Assembly (NCBI GenBank): GCA_963930775.1
Contig: OZ005697.1
Coordinates: 2,976,001 to 3,040,000, forward strand
Direction: 5' to 3'
Source of the DNA: Cliona cf. orientalis
Taxonomy: Eukaryota; Porifera; Demospongiae; Clionaida; Clionaidae
Length of the DNA: 64,000 bases
Under the pieces are notes generated by a model. That model saw only the letters and a list, made by a program, of their open reading frames with translations, was not told the DNA's origin and searched no databases. Below are positions 11,228-22,360 of the stretch, piece after piece; positions within the stretch are counted from its first letter, which is position 1; the number at the start of each line of letters is the position of its first letter. The position numbers were made by a program, and so were the translations under genes.

Positions 11228-12611
11228 AACCCCATGCTTGCATAACATTGTTTCATTTACGTGCAATATAAAATTTCCCAATGTACATGTAGTATTCATA
11301 TATGTATATCTCATACCAGTTTATATATTGAATTCATGTTTTGTTGAAGTGAAGAGTTACTAACAATATTGCTTTATTCGTGCAAATAAATAGATAATGT
11401 TTAGAATATTTGGTCTTTATTGTAGTTTCTCTTTGATCTGCTTAACTAGTATCAAGCGAAATATGTATGTAACTATATTATATTATATCACTTACAAGTA
11501 TGTTTTAACATAGATATTATAAACTTACATACGTAAGTCTATAATATCTTTTGTTTTAATATCATAATCATGGGATAACGTGATTAGTATGTATGATCAG
11601 TACATGCTCACAAAACATACACACTTTATGTAGCAAACGTTTTGAGGGCAACGCAAGATTTATGGTCAACTATATAATATTTTATTAGCAAATTTGGCTT
11701 TCTGCCTATAAAGTATGGCTTATCACAGACAACTGTGATCCCTAACTATGGCTGACTTAGTGGTTTAGTATGAGCTGTACTACCAATCATAATTCTACTG
11801 GTGAAACAAGTGACAGCAGTCCATACTTAGCCTGAGAAGGAATGAGTCTAGAGATTCAAGAAGTGCAGAATAGAAGAGCAAATTTTGAGCTCAATTGCCT
11901 CAACCCTATATAGTTGCAATTATATGCTCAAAGATTCACGGGGTGGGGGTGGGGGGGGGGGGGGGGTGGGGGGTGGGGGTTAGCATACTAAGAAGCCAAC
12001 AGTAGTTTCACCATATTATGTTATCAGAACGATCATTTCTGATTACCATTCTTAGCAAAGCCATGGACACTTGAACAGATTAGATTAGTATATAGAGCCT
12101 ACAATGTCGTGGGGTTCACGTGAGATCTGCTTACACAGCTATTTTTTATGTGTCTTGCACTCTATCACTGAAAGAATAAGACTTCGTCAGGGTATACTTG
12201 AGGATCATCTCTTGCCATAGCTCTTTCAGAATGGGTAATGTTAGTCTGAGTGGGCAGGATGAGTTTAGTAATACCTCTAATTTCTAATTATCTCGTCCAG
12301 ACTACACTGTGTGAAACTACACTGTCTAATACTAATTATTTGTAGATTGTATTACTATAATTAGAATGTGTGGTGGATTGGTAGATGGAGATAGTCTTAA
12401 TTCTTACAGATATGCAGTGTTGAGAAAATGGTTAAATAATTATTATGGTCAAGTATTTCATTGTAATAACATACATTTTCGCTAATTAATTGACCTCACT
12501 CTCATGTAATCATAGTGTGCTAAATCTATTTTCAGTAGGCCTATTGTACATGTAGTATTTCTACTAGTTAAATACAATCTATATACATTAATCACTTTAG
12601 ATCAAACCCTA
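11228..12611. other. Spacer between transporter copies 2 and 3
   Basis: Paralogous to the previous spacer, with small indels. It includes the palindrome at 11513-11548 and an interrupted G run at 11939-11978. No gene seen. Confidence 0.7.
11513..11548. repeat. 36-bp imperfect palindrome, spacer 2
   Basis: This is the duplicated counterpart of the palindrome at 8437-8472, with one arm mismatch (CATACG in place of CGTACG). Confidence 0.6.
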
Positions 12612-14273
12612 TCAAATTACATATTTTGAGTAGTAGCGTTCTGCAAATATCTGTTCATTAGGCAGTACATCTTCCCTCTTCCTTTTCTTGTACCACCTCA
12701 TCACAACAACTGAAGCTGCCATCATTATCAGCAAGAATATCAGTAGCATTAACACGTACCAAAATCCACAACTCAGAGTTCCCGTTCCCCATTCCAATGA
12801 TGTCATCTTGAAAGGCAGTAACAGTCCTTGTGAGAGCATCATAAAGAAAGCTAATAGACCATAAAAGATACCAGCGACCAGGCCCTTCATGGAGTAGGGT
12901 ACTTGGGCACAGTAAAACTCCAAAGCACCAATTGTAGCAAGCAGTTTAGAGATGGCCATAAGAGTCTCCAGTATAATTAACCATCTGTAGTCCAGGGTCT
13001 CACTCAGAAAGTTCAGGCTGTCATGTGATTTGTTAAAAATACAGGATAGGGTGGCATTGCTTGAAGGTGTGATGTGTGTGTAGTGTTGGCGAGCGTAAGT
13101 TATCAGTGCTAACATGATAGCATATCTTACTATGCGTAATAAGAAAGCTATGACAAATTTTACGTGGCTTTGAAGGATCGGTAGACATGAATGAAACAGA
13201 GGGTGAACAACTACCTCATAGAGCGGTATGAGTAATAGTCCGATTATCAAGTAGAAATTATTGAACACATACTCTGGAGTGTGCGAAAGTACATGTATGA
13301 ATATGTTTCTTAGGTTATGATGTATAGAGCGATCTTCAGTAGTCATACCAAAGAATGTGCACCCTACCAAAAAGACCACGACTACTCGAAAGAGGGTCTT
13401 CACATCTTCTACCTGTTCTGTCGTGAATGGTCCTCCATATTTGCTCTTACCGAAGTCGATACGAGAAGGAAGGTCCTCCTCACCTGTGTATGTGAAGGCA
13501 CTCCTTAGTCTAGGGCTCTTGTGCTTCAGTGCATACTTTATCACCCCATAGACTGTCTTGAATGGGTTTTGAGTCACCGGCTCCTTGATCAGTACCTTGT
13601 TGAATAAAATACCCAAGCTCACAGCTAGAGTGAGCTTTAGACACACCAACAGGTGTACAAGTAGTTTGTATTTCTTACTGATGTATAAACAGGCTATACT
13701 CACTGTAGCTACGCTGCTAATTAATGTCCAAGAATACCAAGTGACAAATGTCTTGATTTCCATTGACGATGCATCACAAAGTTGGTCCACTCCAAACTGG
13801 ATAACGTTGGCTTGAAAACCACCGTATCCCAATGCTAGTGGCAATAAAAATAGGTGCAATACCTTGCTTAGGTTGTATAAATCAAGGCTTTGTAAGATGA
13901 TCAAGCTTGCTGTCAACAGTAGCGAACTAATCCACATAGTGCCTATGCTTAAACGAATCATTTTGTATCGTCCAAACCGAATATCAGCTAGCCATCCGGC
14001 TAGTGGTATCATGAAGCCCACACTGATCTGTAGCATGGCAAGCACAAGGTAACTGTATACTCTCGATGCAGTGTAGCTGAGATAGAAATACAGAGATGAT
14101 ATACAGTAGCTCCAGATTAGTATGAGGATTGCACCTCTGTTCTTAACCCTCCTCAAACGGTACCTTGGCTTGAAGCATCTCCTGACTTGCTTACATGATT
14201 CGTTTGCTGTCGATGAATCATTATCTGGATCAATCAGTGGACTTAGGTTTCTGCTCTCTCTGTCGGCCATCAT
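12612..14273 (-). CDS. POT/SLC15-like transporter copy 3
   Basis: Intact, 553 residues. It starts MMADRESRN; the second Met matches the start of the other copies, so either ATG may serve. It has the same domain order as copy 2: PTR2 loop GWLADIRFGRYK, the conserved central polar loop, CAQVPYSMKGL and the basic tail ending YYSKYVI. After TM7 it reads VVFLVGCTFFGMTTEDRS, so it combines the GMTTED type with a Thr seen in no other copy. HHNLRN replaces the usual Pro-Asn residues. The TM1 acidic motif is missing as in the rest of the array. Confidence 0.85.
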   Translation of the reverse strand: MMADRESRNLSPLIDPDNDSSTANESCKQVRRCFKPRYRLRRVKNRGAILILIWSYCISSLYFYLSYTASRVYSYLVLAMLQISVGFMIPLAGWLADIRFGRYKMIRLSIGTMWISSLLLTASLIILQSLDLYNLSKVLHLFLLPLALGYGGFQANVIQFGVDQLCDASSMEIKTFVTWYSWTLISSVATVSIACLYISKKYKLLVHLLVCLKLTLAVSLGILFNKVLIKEPVTQNPFKTVYGVIKYALKHKSPRLRSAFTYTGEEDLPSRIDFGKSKYGGPFTTEQVEDVKTLFRVVVVFLVGCTFFGMTTEDRSIHHNLRNIFIHVLSHTPEYVFNNFYLIIGLLLIPLYEVVVHPLFHSCLPILQSHVKFVIAFLLRIVRYAIMLALITYARQHYTHITPSSNATLSCIFNKSHDSLNFLSETLDYRWLIILETLMAISKLLATIGALEFYCAQVPYSMKGLVAGIFYGLLAFFMMLSQGLLLPFKMTSLEWGTGTLSCGFWYVLMLLIFLLIMMAASVVVMRWYKKRKREDVLPNEQIFAERYYSKYVI

Positions 14274-14320
14274 TACACTTTTGCTTTCTTACTTTGCTTT
14301 ACTAGTATAGAGCAACATTG

Positions 14321-14330
14321 CTATATAACC
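14321..14330 (-). promoter_or_regulatory. TATA-like box upstream of copy 3
   Basis: Reads GGTTATATAG on the - strand, about 48 bp upstream of the copy 3 ATG. It is identical to the box of copy 1. Confidence 0.45.
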
Positions 14331-14781
14331 AACCCCATGTGTGCATGACATTGCTTGAGTGTTTCATTTGCATGCGATATAAAATGTACATGTAGTATAC
14401 ATGTATGTATATCCCATACTGGTAATATATTTAATTCATGTTTTGAAGTGAAGAGTAACAATAATATTTTATTTGGGCTAAATAAAACATGTAATGTTTA
14501 GAATACCCGGTCATTATTGGAATTTCTCTTTGATCTGCTTTACTAGTACAAAGCCAAATATGTATGTAACTATAATATTATTATATACATGTATCACTTA
14601 CTACAAGTAATTCACAATTTATTGTGACATAAGATTATCTGCATATTCCATAAACTAAATTTATGCACAACTCTAAACACGTGGGAGTTGAAAGAGTTCC
14701 ATCAATTGCTTACCTCCTAAATCTAACCAGCAACATGTTTATGCGGAGTTCTGTGTGTGTATATAATATACATGTATAATA

Positions 14782-15324
14782 CCATACCCTCGCGAAAGAG
14801 GGGTGCACCTTACATTGGGCCAAGATTGGGGGATGGCCCGATATTCAAGGTATCAGTATCGCGTTTATACTCGAAAGAGCACCCAGGTAAGTTACCCACA
14901 CTAGCTTCATAATTTGAATAGTAGCAGCGGCTACTATTGATTTCAGCTTTTAAATTATTCAAGCACGGTTACCAATCCAGAGCAAGGGCGGCTGCGATAC
15001 TTCACCGTGTGTCGTTGAGTGCAGCCGTATTCAGTCGGTGTAGCTACGATCGCTAGCCGTGTACGATCGTTTACTTGTGCTGAAACGTGGCATAAAATTA
15101 GCTAGGTTTAGTTTTACGGCTGTTTAGCACGTTACTTATCGATCTTACATAGATTATTCTAAGTACAGTCCAGCCATTTCATGCATTTGAGCTGCGCTTT
15201 CAAGGGCAGCTACACATGGGCGCATTTTTTAAATAAACACTAAGACCTTAGCAGGAAATTGAGCCCAAAGTGGGGGGTGGGCCGATATTCCGTAATGCAT
15301 GGGTCCTCTTTCGCAAGGGTACGG
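14782..15324. mobile_element. MITE family A, copy 1
   Basis: A 543-bp non-coding element between TA dinucleotides. The left end reads CCATACCCTCGCGAAAGAGG, and the reverse complement of the right end reads CCGTACCCTTGCGAAAGAGG. The interior matches the copy at 18108-18656 in opposite orientation. A paralogous spacer (around 18847-18863) lacks the insertion, which supports the boundaries. A TA target and short TIRs suggest mobilisation by a Tc1/mariner-type or similar transposase, but no transposase is encoded. Confidence 0.8.
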
Positions 15325-15343
15325 TAAAATTATATCAATGTTA

Positions 15344-15537
15344 TAGTGGGAAACTTTCAAGGGATAAAATATTTATGAATTTTGCTGTTTGAGAGCTACC
15401 CTGGTCCCATATTTGTAGCATACTACACCGATTAGTTTAGCTGGGAAGCATTCCATGAATCTTTTAATAACAAAATGCTCTTTCTTACTGATTTGCGAAA
15501 GTTTTCTCTCTCAAAAATTTCTCACTAAAATATCGTA
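15344..15537. repeat. Diverged family F-like repeat
   Basis: About 190 bp beginning TAGTGGGAAACTTTCAAGGG and ending with TTTCTC-rich sequence that is roughly its inverted complement. Relatives lie at 18886-19072, 27660-27844 and 30598-30795. It shares its start and end style with the better-preserved family F elements at 19746 and 25080. Confidence 0.55.
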
Positions 15538-15900
15538 CCAAAAAAAATATTTCAAAAATTGTAGATGTAAAGCACTTTAGGAATGCCTCTATTTTCTAAT
15601 TATCACATCCAGACTACACTGTGTGAAACCACTCTAATACTAATAATTATTTGTAGATTATATTACTATATTGGTAGATGGAGGTAGTCTTAATTCTTAC
15701 AGATATGCAGTATCGAGAAAATGCATTACAATAATTATTATGTTCAAGTGTTTCATTGTATTAAATATACATTTTCGCAAATTAATTGACCTCACTCTCA
15801 TATAATCATAGTGTGCTAAATCTATTATTAGTAGGTCTAGCCTATTGTAGTACATCTAGTTAAACACAAATGTACATAAATCACTTTAGCTCAAACTATA

Positions 15901-17559
15901 TCAAATCACATATTTTGAGTAGTAACGTTCTGCAAATATCTGTTCGTTAGGCAGTACATCTTCCCTCTTCCTTTTCTTGTACCACCTCATTGCAATAACT
16001 AAAGCTACCATTACTATCAACAGGTATATCAGTAGCGTCAATACGTACCAAAATCCACAACTCAGAGTTCCCATTCCCCATTCCAATGACGTCATCTTGA
16101 AAGGCAGTAATAGCCCTTGTGAGAGCATCATAAAGAAACCTAATAGGGCATAAAAGATGCCAGCAACCAGGCCCTTCATAGAGTAGGGTACTTGGGCACA
16201 GTAAAACTCCAAAGCACCGATTAAAACAAACAGATCAGAGATAGCCATAAGAGCCTCCAGTATAATTAACCATCTGTAGTCCAGGGTCTCACTCAGAAAA
16301 TCCGTACTGTCATGTGATTGGTAAAATATACAGGAAAGGGTGGCATTGCTTGAAGGTGTGATGTGTGTGTAGTGTTGGCGAGCATAAATCATCAGTGCTA
16401 TCACGATAGCATATCTTACTATGCGTAGAGTGAATGCTATAAAGAATTTTATGTGGCTTTGAAGGGTCGGTAGACATGAATGAAACAGAGGGTAGACAAC
16501 TACCTCATAGAGCGGTACGATCAATAGTGCAGTTATGGAGTAAAAATTATTGAACACATACTCTGGAGAGTGCGAAAGTGCATGTATAAATATGTTTCTT
16601 AGATTATTAGGTATAGAGCGATCTTCAGTAGTCATACCAAAGAATGCACACCCTACGACAAAGACCAAGACTACTCGAAAGAGAGTCTTCACATCCTCCA
16701 CCTGTTCTGTCGTGAACGGTCCTCCATATTGGCTCTTACCAAAGTCGATACGAGAAGGAAGATCCTCCTCTCCTGTGTATGTGAAGGCACTCCTTAGTCT
16801 AGGGCTCTTGTGCTTCAGTGCATACTTTATCACCCCATAGACTGTCTTGAATGGGTTTTGAGTCACCGGCTCCTTGATAAGGAACTTTTTGAATAAAATA
16901 CCCAAGCTCACAGCTAAAGTGAGCTTTAGACACACCAACAGGGGTACAAGTAGTTTGTACTCCTCACTGATGTACAAACAGGCTGTAATCACTGTAGCTA
17001 TGCTACTGATGAATGTCCAAGAGTACCAAGTGATGAATGTCTTGATTTCCATCGACGATGCATCACAGAGTTGGTCCACTCCAAACTGGATAACGTTGGC
17101 TTGAAAACCACCGTATCCCAATGCTAGTGGCAATAAAAATAGGTGCAATACCTTGCTTAGGTTGTGTAAATCAAGGCTTTGTAAGATGATCAAGCTTGCT
17201 GTCAGCAATAGCGAACTAATCCACATAGTGCCTATGCTCAAACGAATCATTTTGTATCGTCCAAACCGAATATCAGCTAGCCATCCAGCCAGTGGTATCG
17301 TGAAGCCCACACTGATCTGTAGCATGGCAAGCACAAAGTAACTGTATACTCTAAATGCATTGTAGCTGATGTAGAAATACAGAGATGATATACAGTAGCT
17401 CCAGATTAGTATGAGAATTGCACCTCTGTTCTTAACCCTCCTCAGACGGTACCTTGGCTTGAAGCATCTCCTGACTTGCTTACTTGATTCATTTACTGTC
17501 GGTGAAGTATTATCTGGATCAATCAGTGGACTTAGGCTTCTGCCCTTGCTGTCAGTCAT
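15901..17559 (-). CDS. POT/SLC15-like transporter copy 4
   Basis: Intact, 552 residues, starting MTDSKGRSLSPLIDP. It shares the family architecture: PTR2 loop, constant central loop with FGKSQYGGPF (Gln where the others have Lys), post-TM7 GMTTEDRS, PYSMKGL and a YYSKYVI end. KKFLIKEP replaces NKVLIKEP before the loop. FLSETLDY is preceded by DSTD instead of DSLN. TM1 lacks the ExxER motif. It is likely functional as judged by its open frame; the substrate is unknown. Confidence 0.85.
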   Translation of the reverse strand: MTDSKGRSLSPLIDPDNTSPTVNESSKQVRRCFKPRYRLRRVKNRGAILILIWSYCISSLYFYISYNAFRVYSYFVLAMLQISVGFTIPLAGWLADIRFGRYKMIRLSIGTMWISSLLLTASLIILQSLDLHNLSKVLHLFLLPLALGYGGFQANVIQFGVDQLCDASSMEIKTFITWYSWTFISSIATVITACLYISEEYKLLVPLLVCLKLTLAVSLGILFKKFLIKEPVTQNPFKTVYGVIKYALKHKSPRLRSAFTYTGEEDLPSRIDFGKSQYGGPFTTEQVEDVKTLFRVVLVFVVGCAFFGMTTEDRSIPNNLRNIFIHALSHSPEYVFNNFYSITALLIVPLYEVVVYPLFHSCLPTLQSHIKFFIAFTLRIVRYAIVIALMIYARQHYTHITPSSNATLSCIFYQSHDSTDFLSETLDYRWLIILEALMAISDLFVLIGALEFYCAQVPYSMKGLVAGIFYALLGFFMMLSQGLLLPFKMTSLEWGMGTLSCGFWYVLTLLIYLLIVMVALVIAMRWYKKRKREDVLPNEQIFAERYYSKYVI

Positions 17560-17613
17560 TATTGAAATTTCTCTTTCTTGCCCTAGCTGCTTTACTAGTA
17601 CAGAGCAACGTTA

Positions 17614-17623
17614 CTATATAACC
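17614..17623 (-). promoter_or_regulatory. TATA-like box upstream of copy 4
   Basis: Reads GGTTATATAG on the - strand, about 55 bp upstream of the copy 4 ATG. Confidence 0.45.
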
Positions 17624-18107
17624 AATACTATGCGTGCAAGACATTGTTTGAGTGTTTCATATGCATGCAATTTAAAATGTACATATAGTATACATGTATG
17701 TATATCCCATACCGGTAATATATTATTTATATTTGAAGTGAAGAGTAACAATAATAATATGTGACCTGCTATTAGAAAAGGGACCGTTCATGGTAGTATG
17801 AAACACGTCCATTTTTATCATGACAATGTCCAACTTGCTTTCTACAGATGTAGTGGTGAGTATACTTGTATCAGTGTATAGACACCAACAAAGAGCGGAT
17901 ACACCTACAGTACATTAATTATACAATGTCATGTATTGTATACTCCATACACGCTATTACAATAAGCTACATACGACAAACACAAAGGGTCCCTTTCTCA
18001 CAGCTGTGTTAAATAAAACATGTATGGTTTAGCTTGAATACCCGATCATTATTAGAATTTCTCTTTCATCTGCTTTAGTGAAGTATGTATGTAACTATAT
18101 TATTATA

Positions 18108-18656
18108 CCGTACCCTCGCGAAAGAGGGCTTACTATGGAATGTCGGCCCACCCCCCACTTTGGGCTCAATTTCCTGCTATTAAAGGTCTAGTGTTTACTC
18201 GAATATGCACCCATGTGTAGCTGCCATTGAAAACGCAGCTCAAATGACTGGTTTATGAGGACTGAACTTCAAACAGTCTATGTAAGATCGATAAGTAACG
18301 TGCTAAACAGCCGTAAAAACTAAGCCTAGCTAGCTTTATGCCACGTTTCAGCACAAATGAACGATCGTACACGGCTAGCAATCGTAGCCATGTTCACTTA
18401 ATACGGCTGCTGTCAACGACACACAGTGAAGTATCACGGCTGCCCTTGCTCTAGATTGGCAACCGTGCTTGAATACGGCTGAAATCAATAGTAGCCGCTG
18501 CTACTATTCAAATTATGAGGATAGCGTGGGTAACTTTAATACCTGGGCGTTCTTTCGCGTCTAAATGTGATACTGATACCTCGAATATCGGCCCATCCCC
18601 TAATCTTGGCCCAATGTAAGGTGCACCGCCATGGGTCCTCTTTCACGAGGGTACGG
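18108..18656. mobile_element. MITE family A, copy 2 (opposite orientation)
   Basis: A 549-bp element with ends CCGTACCCTCGCGAAAGAGG and CCTCTTTCACGAGGGTACGG, flanked by TA on both sides. The uninterrupted paralogous sequence near 14574-14610 shows the empty target. It is the same family as 14782-15324 but inserted at a different spacer position and inverted, so it is an independent insertion. Confidence 0.82.
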
Positions 18657-18885
18657 TATATCACTTACTACAAGTAATGCTTAATTTATTGTGATGTAGG
18701 GTTATCTGCATATTCTAGTTCCATAAACTAAATTTATACACAACTCTAAACGTGGGAGTTGAAAGAGTCCCATCAATAATTGCTTACCTCCTATTGGGTA
18801 TTTGTAAATGTAACCAACAACATATGTTTGTGCGGAGTTCTGTGTGTATATAATATGAAATTATATCAATATTGTTCATATCCTT

Positions 18886-19072
18886 ACAGTGGGAAAAAAA
18901 ATATTCATTCGAGGGAGAATATATTCATGAATTTTGCTGTGTTTGAGAGCCACCCTGGTCCCTTATTATAACATACCATACCAATTGGTTTAGCCAGGGA
19001 GCATTCCATGAATCTTTTCACTATGAAATGACTGATTTGCGAAATTTTTCTCCCTCTAAAGTTTCTCACTAT
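18886..19072. repeat. Diverged family F-like repeat
   Basis: Paralogue of 15344-15537, starting CAGTGGGAAAAAAAATATTC. The interior contains the recurring TGAATTTTGCTGTGTTTGAG block. Confidence 0.55.
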
Positions 19073-19745
19073 AATAATATTATTATCGTACCAAAAAAAT
19101 TTTCAAAAACTGTAGAGCACTTCAAAAGTGGGTGCTGCACATCCACTAAGTGGATTGTGCCCAGAGGGATAATCAAATTACGGATTTTTTCACACAATAC
19201 ATGGAACCTAGATGATGTATATAGCATACAGCGAGCGACACAAAGCCACTGAATGATGTTATAAGCAAGCATTGTTGACCATTCAAGAAATGCATGGGAT
19301 CTCACATTAGGAGATTGCATACGTGGCATGCCGCACAAGATGCAGCTCTAAGCATTAGTTGTCCTGACTACCAAACACCCACACTTTAGCAAATTTTTTG
19401 AGGATAATTATAGTGCAAGATTTATAGTCATTTATTAGCAAGTTCGGCTTTCTACCTATCAAGTATGGGGACTTATCACACGCAGCTGAGATTCCTAACT
19501 ATGGCTGACTCAGTTAAGGTCTTGCAATTATACCTGAGGCGATTACGCCAGCATAATTTCTGGAATACCATAAAGTGACTTTTCTGTGCATGAGTTTTTC
19601 TATATAGCTATGCGAATTATGGAAGTCAAGCGGCAGTTGCATAAATTTGTATCACACAACAGGCCTATTTGACCAACTCACGCTTACACAAAAATAATCT
19701 TTACGGTACTAGAATAATATTTTACAGATAATTATCATTGTGGTA

Positions 19746-19962
19746 CCGTGTAGCGGGGAACTTTTGACGGAGAAGATGTTCACGAATTTTTTGCACTTTG
19801 AGAACCACCTGCGAAGGTTTTCTCCACGAAATTTGACATACCCCACCAACCTATACGAATAATTACATGTTGTAAATTTTAGCATTCCGTGAAAGTTTCT
19901 CCTCAAAACTCTCACTAATGATCTGTAAAAGTTTTCTCTCTCTAATGTTTCCCGCTGTACGG
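19746..19962. mobile_element. MITE family F, copy 1
   Basis: A 217-bp element with left end CCGTGTAGCGGGGAAC, right end GTTTCCCGCTGTACGG and TA on each side. Internal blocks GTTCACGAATTTT and AAAGTTTTCTC recur in inverted relation along its length, giving a long imperfect foldback. No coding capacity. Confidence 0.7.
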
Positions 19963-20193
19963 TACATTTTAATTTAATTTAGTTAGTAGGGCATGGGCTG
20001 AGCAACTGCTTGAGTCGTACCACTGGAGTTTGTAACGATTTTTTGCCTATCATATTTGTCATATAATATGTTTATGATATATCAAATCTATAGAGTACTA
20101 AATTTATTATCTATAGGTCTGTTGCGGTACATCTACTTATGTTTTAACATGCATACAATTTTAAATTAGTTCAAACGATATCAAATCAAGATC

Positions 20194-21849
20194 TCATACA
20201 TTTCTTGAGTAGTAGCGTTCTGCAAATATCTGTTCGTTAGGCAGTACATCTTCCCTCTTCCTTTTCTTGTACCACCTCATCACAACAACTGAAGCTGCCA
20301 TCATTATCAACAGGTATATAAGTAGCGTCAATACGTACCAAAATCCACAACTCAGAGTTCCCGTTCCCCATTCCAATGATGTCATCTTGAAAGGTAGTAG
20401 CAGTCCTTGTGAGAGCATCATAAAGAAACCTGATAGGGCATAAATGATGCCAGCGACCAGGCCCTTCATAGAGTAGGGTACTTGGGCACAGTAAAACTCC
20501 AAAGTACCAATTGCAACAAGCAGATCAGAGATAGCCATAGGAGCCTCCAGTATAATTAACCATCTGTAGTCCAGGGTCTCACTCAGAAAGTTCAGGCTGT
20601 CATGTGATTGGTAAAATATACAGGAAAGGGTGGCATTGCTTGAAGGTGTGATGTGTGTGTAGTGTTGGCGAGCGTAAGTCGTCAGTGCTAACATGATAGC
20701 ATATCTTACTATGCGTAGTGTGAATGCTATACAGAATTTTACGTGGCTTTGAAGGATCGGTAGACATGAATGAAACAGAGGGTGAACAACTACCTCATAG
20801 AGCGGTATGAGTAATAGTCCGGTTATCAAGTAGAAATTATTGAACACATACTCTGGAGAGTGCGAAAGTGCATGTATGAACATGTTTCTTAGATTTTTAG
20901 GTAAAGAGCGACCTTCAGTAGTCATACCAAAGAATGCACACCCTACGACAAAGACCAAGACTACTCGAAAGAGAGTCTTCACATCTTCCACCTGTTCTGT
21001 TGTGAACGGTCCTCCATATTTGCTCTTACCGAAGTCGATACGAGAAGGAAGATCCTCCTCACCTGTGTATGTGAAGGCACTCCTTAGTCTAGGGCTCTTG
21101 TGCTTCAGTGCATACTTTATCACCCCATAGACTGTCTTGAATGGATTTTGAGTCACCGGCTCCTTGATCAGGACCTTGTTGAATAAAATACCCAAGCTCA
21201 AAGCTAGAGTGAGCTTTAGACACACCAACAGGGGCACAAGTAGTTTGTACTCCTCACTGATGTACAAACAGGCTGTATTTGCTGTAGCTATGCTACTAAT
21301 AAGTGTCCATGAGTACCAAGTGATGAATGTCTTGATTTCTGTCGATGATGCATCACAGAGTTGGTCCACTCCAAACTGGATAACGTTGGCTTGAAAACTG
21401 CTGTATCCCACTCCTAGTGGCAATAAGAATAGGTGCAATACCTTGCTTAGGTTTTGTGAATCCAGGCTTTGTAAGATGATCAGACTTGTTGTCAGCAGTA
21501 GTGAGCTAATCCACATAGTGCCTATGCTCAAACGAATCATTTTGTATCGTCCAAACCGAATATCAGCTAGCCATCCAGCCAGTGGTATCATGAGGCCCAC
21601 ACTGATCTGTACCAAGGCAAACACTAGGTAACTGTATACTCTCAATGCATTGTAGCTGATGTAGACATACAGAGATGATATACAGTAGCTCCAGATTAGT
21701 ATGAGAATTGCACCTCTGTTCTTAACCCTCCTCAAACGGTACCTTGGCTTGAAGCATCTCCTGACTTGCTTGCTTGATTCGTTTGCTATCAATGAAGTAT
21801 TGTCTGGATTAATCAGTGGACTTAGGCTTCTGCCCTCTCTCTCTGTCAT
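20194..21849 (-). CDS. POT/SLC15-like transporter copy 5
   Basis: Intact, 551 residues, starting MTEREGRSLSPLINP and ending YYSRNV. It is the first copy of the Arg-Asn-ending subgroup. Distinctive residues are SLYVYISY in TM1, FALVQISVGLMIPL in TM2 and the GVGYSSFQAN variant shared with copy 7. GMTTEGRSLPKN follows TM7. The central polar loop is residue-for-residue the same as in copies 3 and 6. The TM1 ExxER motif is absent. Confidence 0.85.
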   Translation of the reverse strand: MTEREGRSLSPLINPDNTSLIANESSKQVRRCFKPRYRLRRVKNRGAILILIWSYCISSLYVYISYNALRVYSYLVFALVQISVGLMIPLAGWLADIRFGRYKMIRLSIGTMWISSLLLTTSLIILQSLDSQNLSKVLHLFLLPLGVGYSSFQANVIQFGVDQLCDASSTEIKTFITWYSWTLISSIATANTACLYISEEYKLLVPLLVCLKLTLALSLGILFNKVLIKEPVTQNPFKTVYGVIKYALKHKSPRLRSAFTYTGEEDLPSRIDFGKSKYGGPFTTEQVEDVKTLFRVVLVFVVGCAFFGMTTEGRSLPKNLRNMFIHALSHSPEYVFNNFYLITGLLLIPLYEVVVHPLFHSCLPILQSHVKFCIAFTLRIVRYAIMLALTTYARQHYTHITPSSNATLSCIFYQSHDSLNFLSETLDYRWLIILEAPMAISDLLVAIGTLEFYCAQVPYSMKGLVAGIIYALSGFFMMLSQGLLLPFKMTSLEWGTGTLSCGFWYVLTLLIYLLIMMAASVVVMRWYKKRKREDVLPNEQIFAERYYSRNV

Positions 21850-21870
21850 TATTCAACTTACTAGTATGGA

Positions 21871-21884
21871 GTAATATATAACCC
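21871..21884 (-). promoter_or_regulatory. TATA-like box upstream of copy 5
   Basis: Reads GGGTTATATATTAC on the - strand, only about 22 bp upstream of the copy 5 ATG; the intervening segment is shorter than in copies 1-4. If it is the TATA box, the 5' UTR would be very short or initiation would use the next ATG. Confidence 0.3.
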
Positions 21885-21983
21885 ACAATTTATGTGCATG
21901 TTTATATTTGCATATAATATGAAGATCATGAAATTTCCCAAATTATATGTAGTAGACGCATGTATACCACATAAGTAAAACAA

Positions 21984-22360
21984 GTATATAAAACAATGAA
22001 ATTGAAGGATGGAGTAAGGATGGGGGGCCAAAAAGTCCATAAATTAGATTAATTTTGTAGGGATAATCACTTCGACTATACATCCCTACGCTTGCTTTTC
22101 TTAATCATTTTGTGCCTGTTGACGGTGATTTATTGGTGCTATCCCTTAACTGAGAGGAATTCATATTATCCCCTTATTAGCTAATAAGGCTCACAGGGGT
22201 GGGGGGATTGACTATTGCATTACTGCCAGGTTAAACTATACCTACTCAATAAGCAAGCGTAGGGATGTATAGTGGACGTGATTATCCCTACAAATCTTGT
22301 TTGTGTACTTTTTGGCCCTCCCATCCCTACTTCACCCTTCAATTTCATTGTTTTTTATAC
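21984..22360. mobile_element. Foldback element with ~100-bp arms
   Basis: The left arm starts GTATATAAAACAATGAAATT and includes GGGCCAAAAAGT and TAGGGATAATCAC. The right arm carries the reverse complement, ending AATTTCATTG-TTTTTTATAC. The arms are about 100 bp each and share the TACATCCCTACGCTTGCT block; the loop is about 150 bp. It is a non-coding MITE-like element. No paralogue was seen elsewhere in the window. Confidence 0.7.

Larger units (their letters stand above)
14331..15900. other. Spacer between transporter copies 3 and 4
   Basis: Contains the MITE at 14782-15324 and a diverged repeat at 15344-15537. The remaining sequence is paralogous to other spacers. No gene seen. Confidence 0.7.
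17624..20193. other. Spacer between transporter copies 4 and 5
   Basis: Longer than earlier spacers because of insertions: MITE A copy 2 (18108-18656), a diverged repeat (18886-19072) and MITE F (19746-19962). A block at 17760-18000, with matching arms around GGGTCCCTTTCTCA and GAAAAGGGACC, may be a further small foldback element. No gene seen. Confidence 0.65.
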
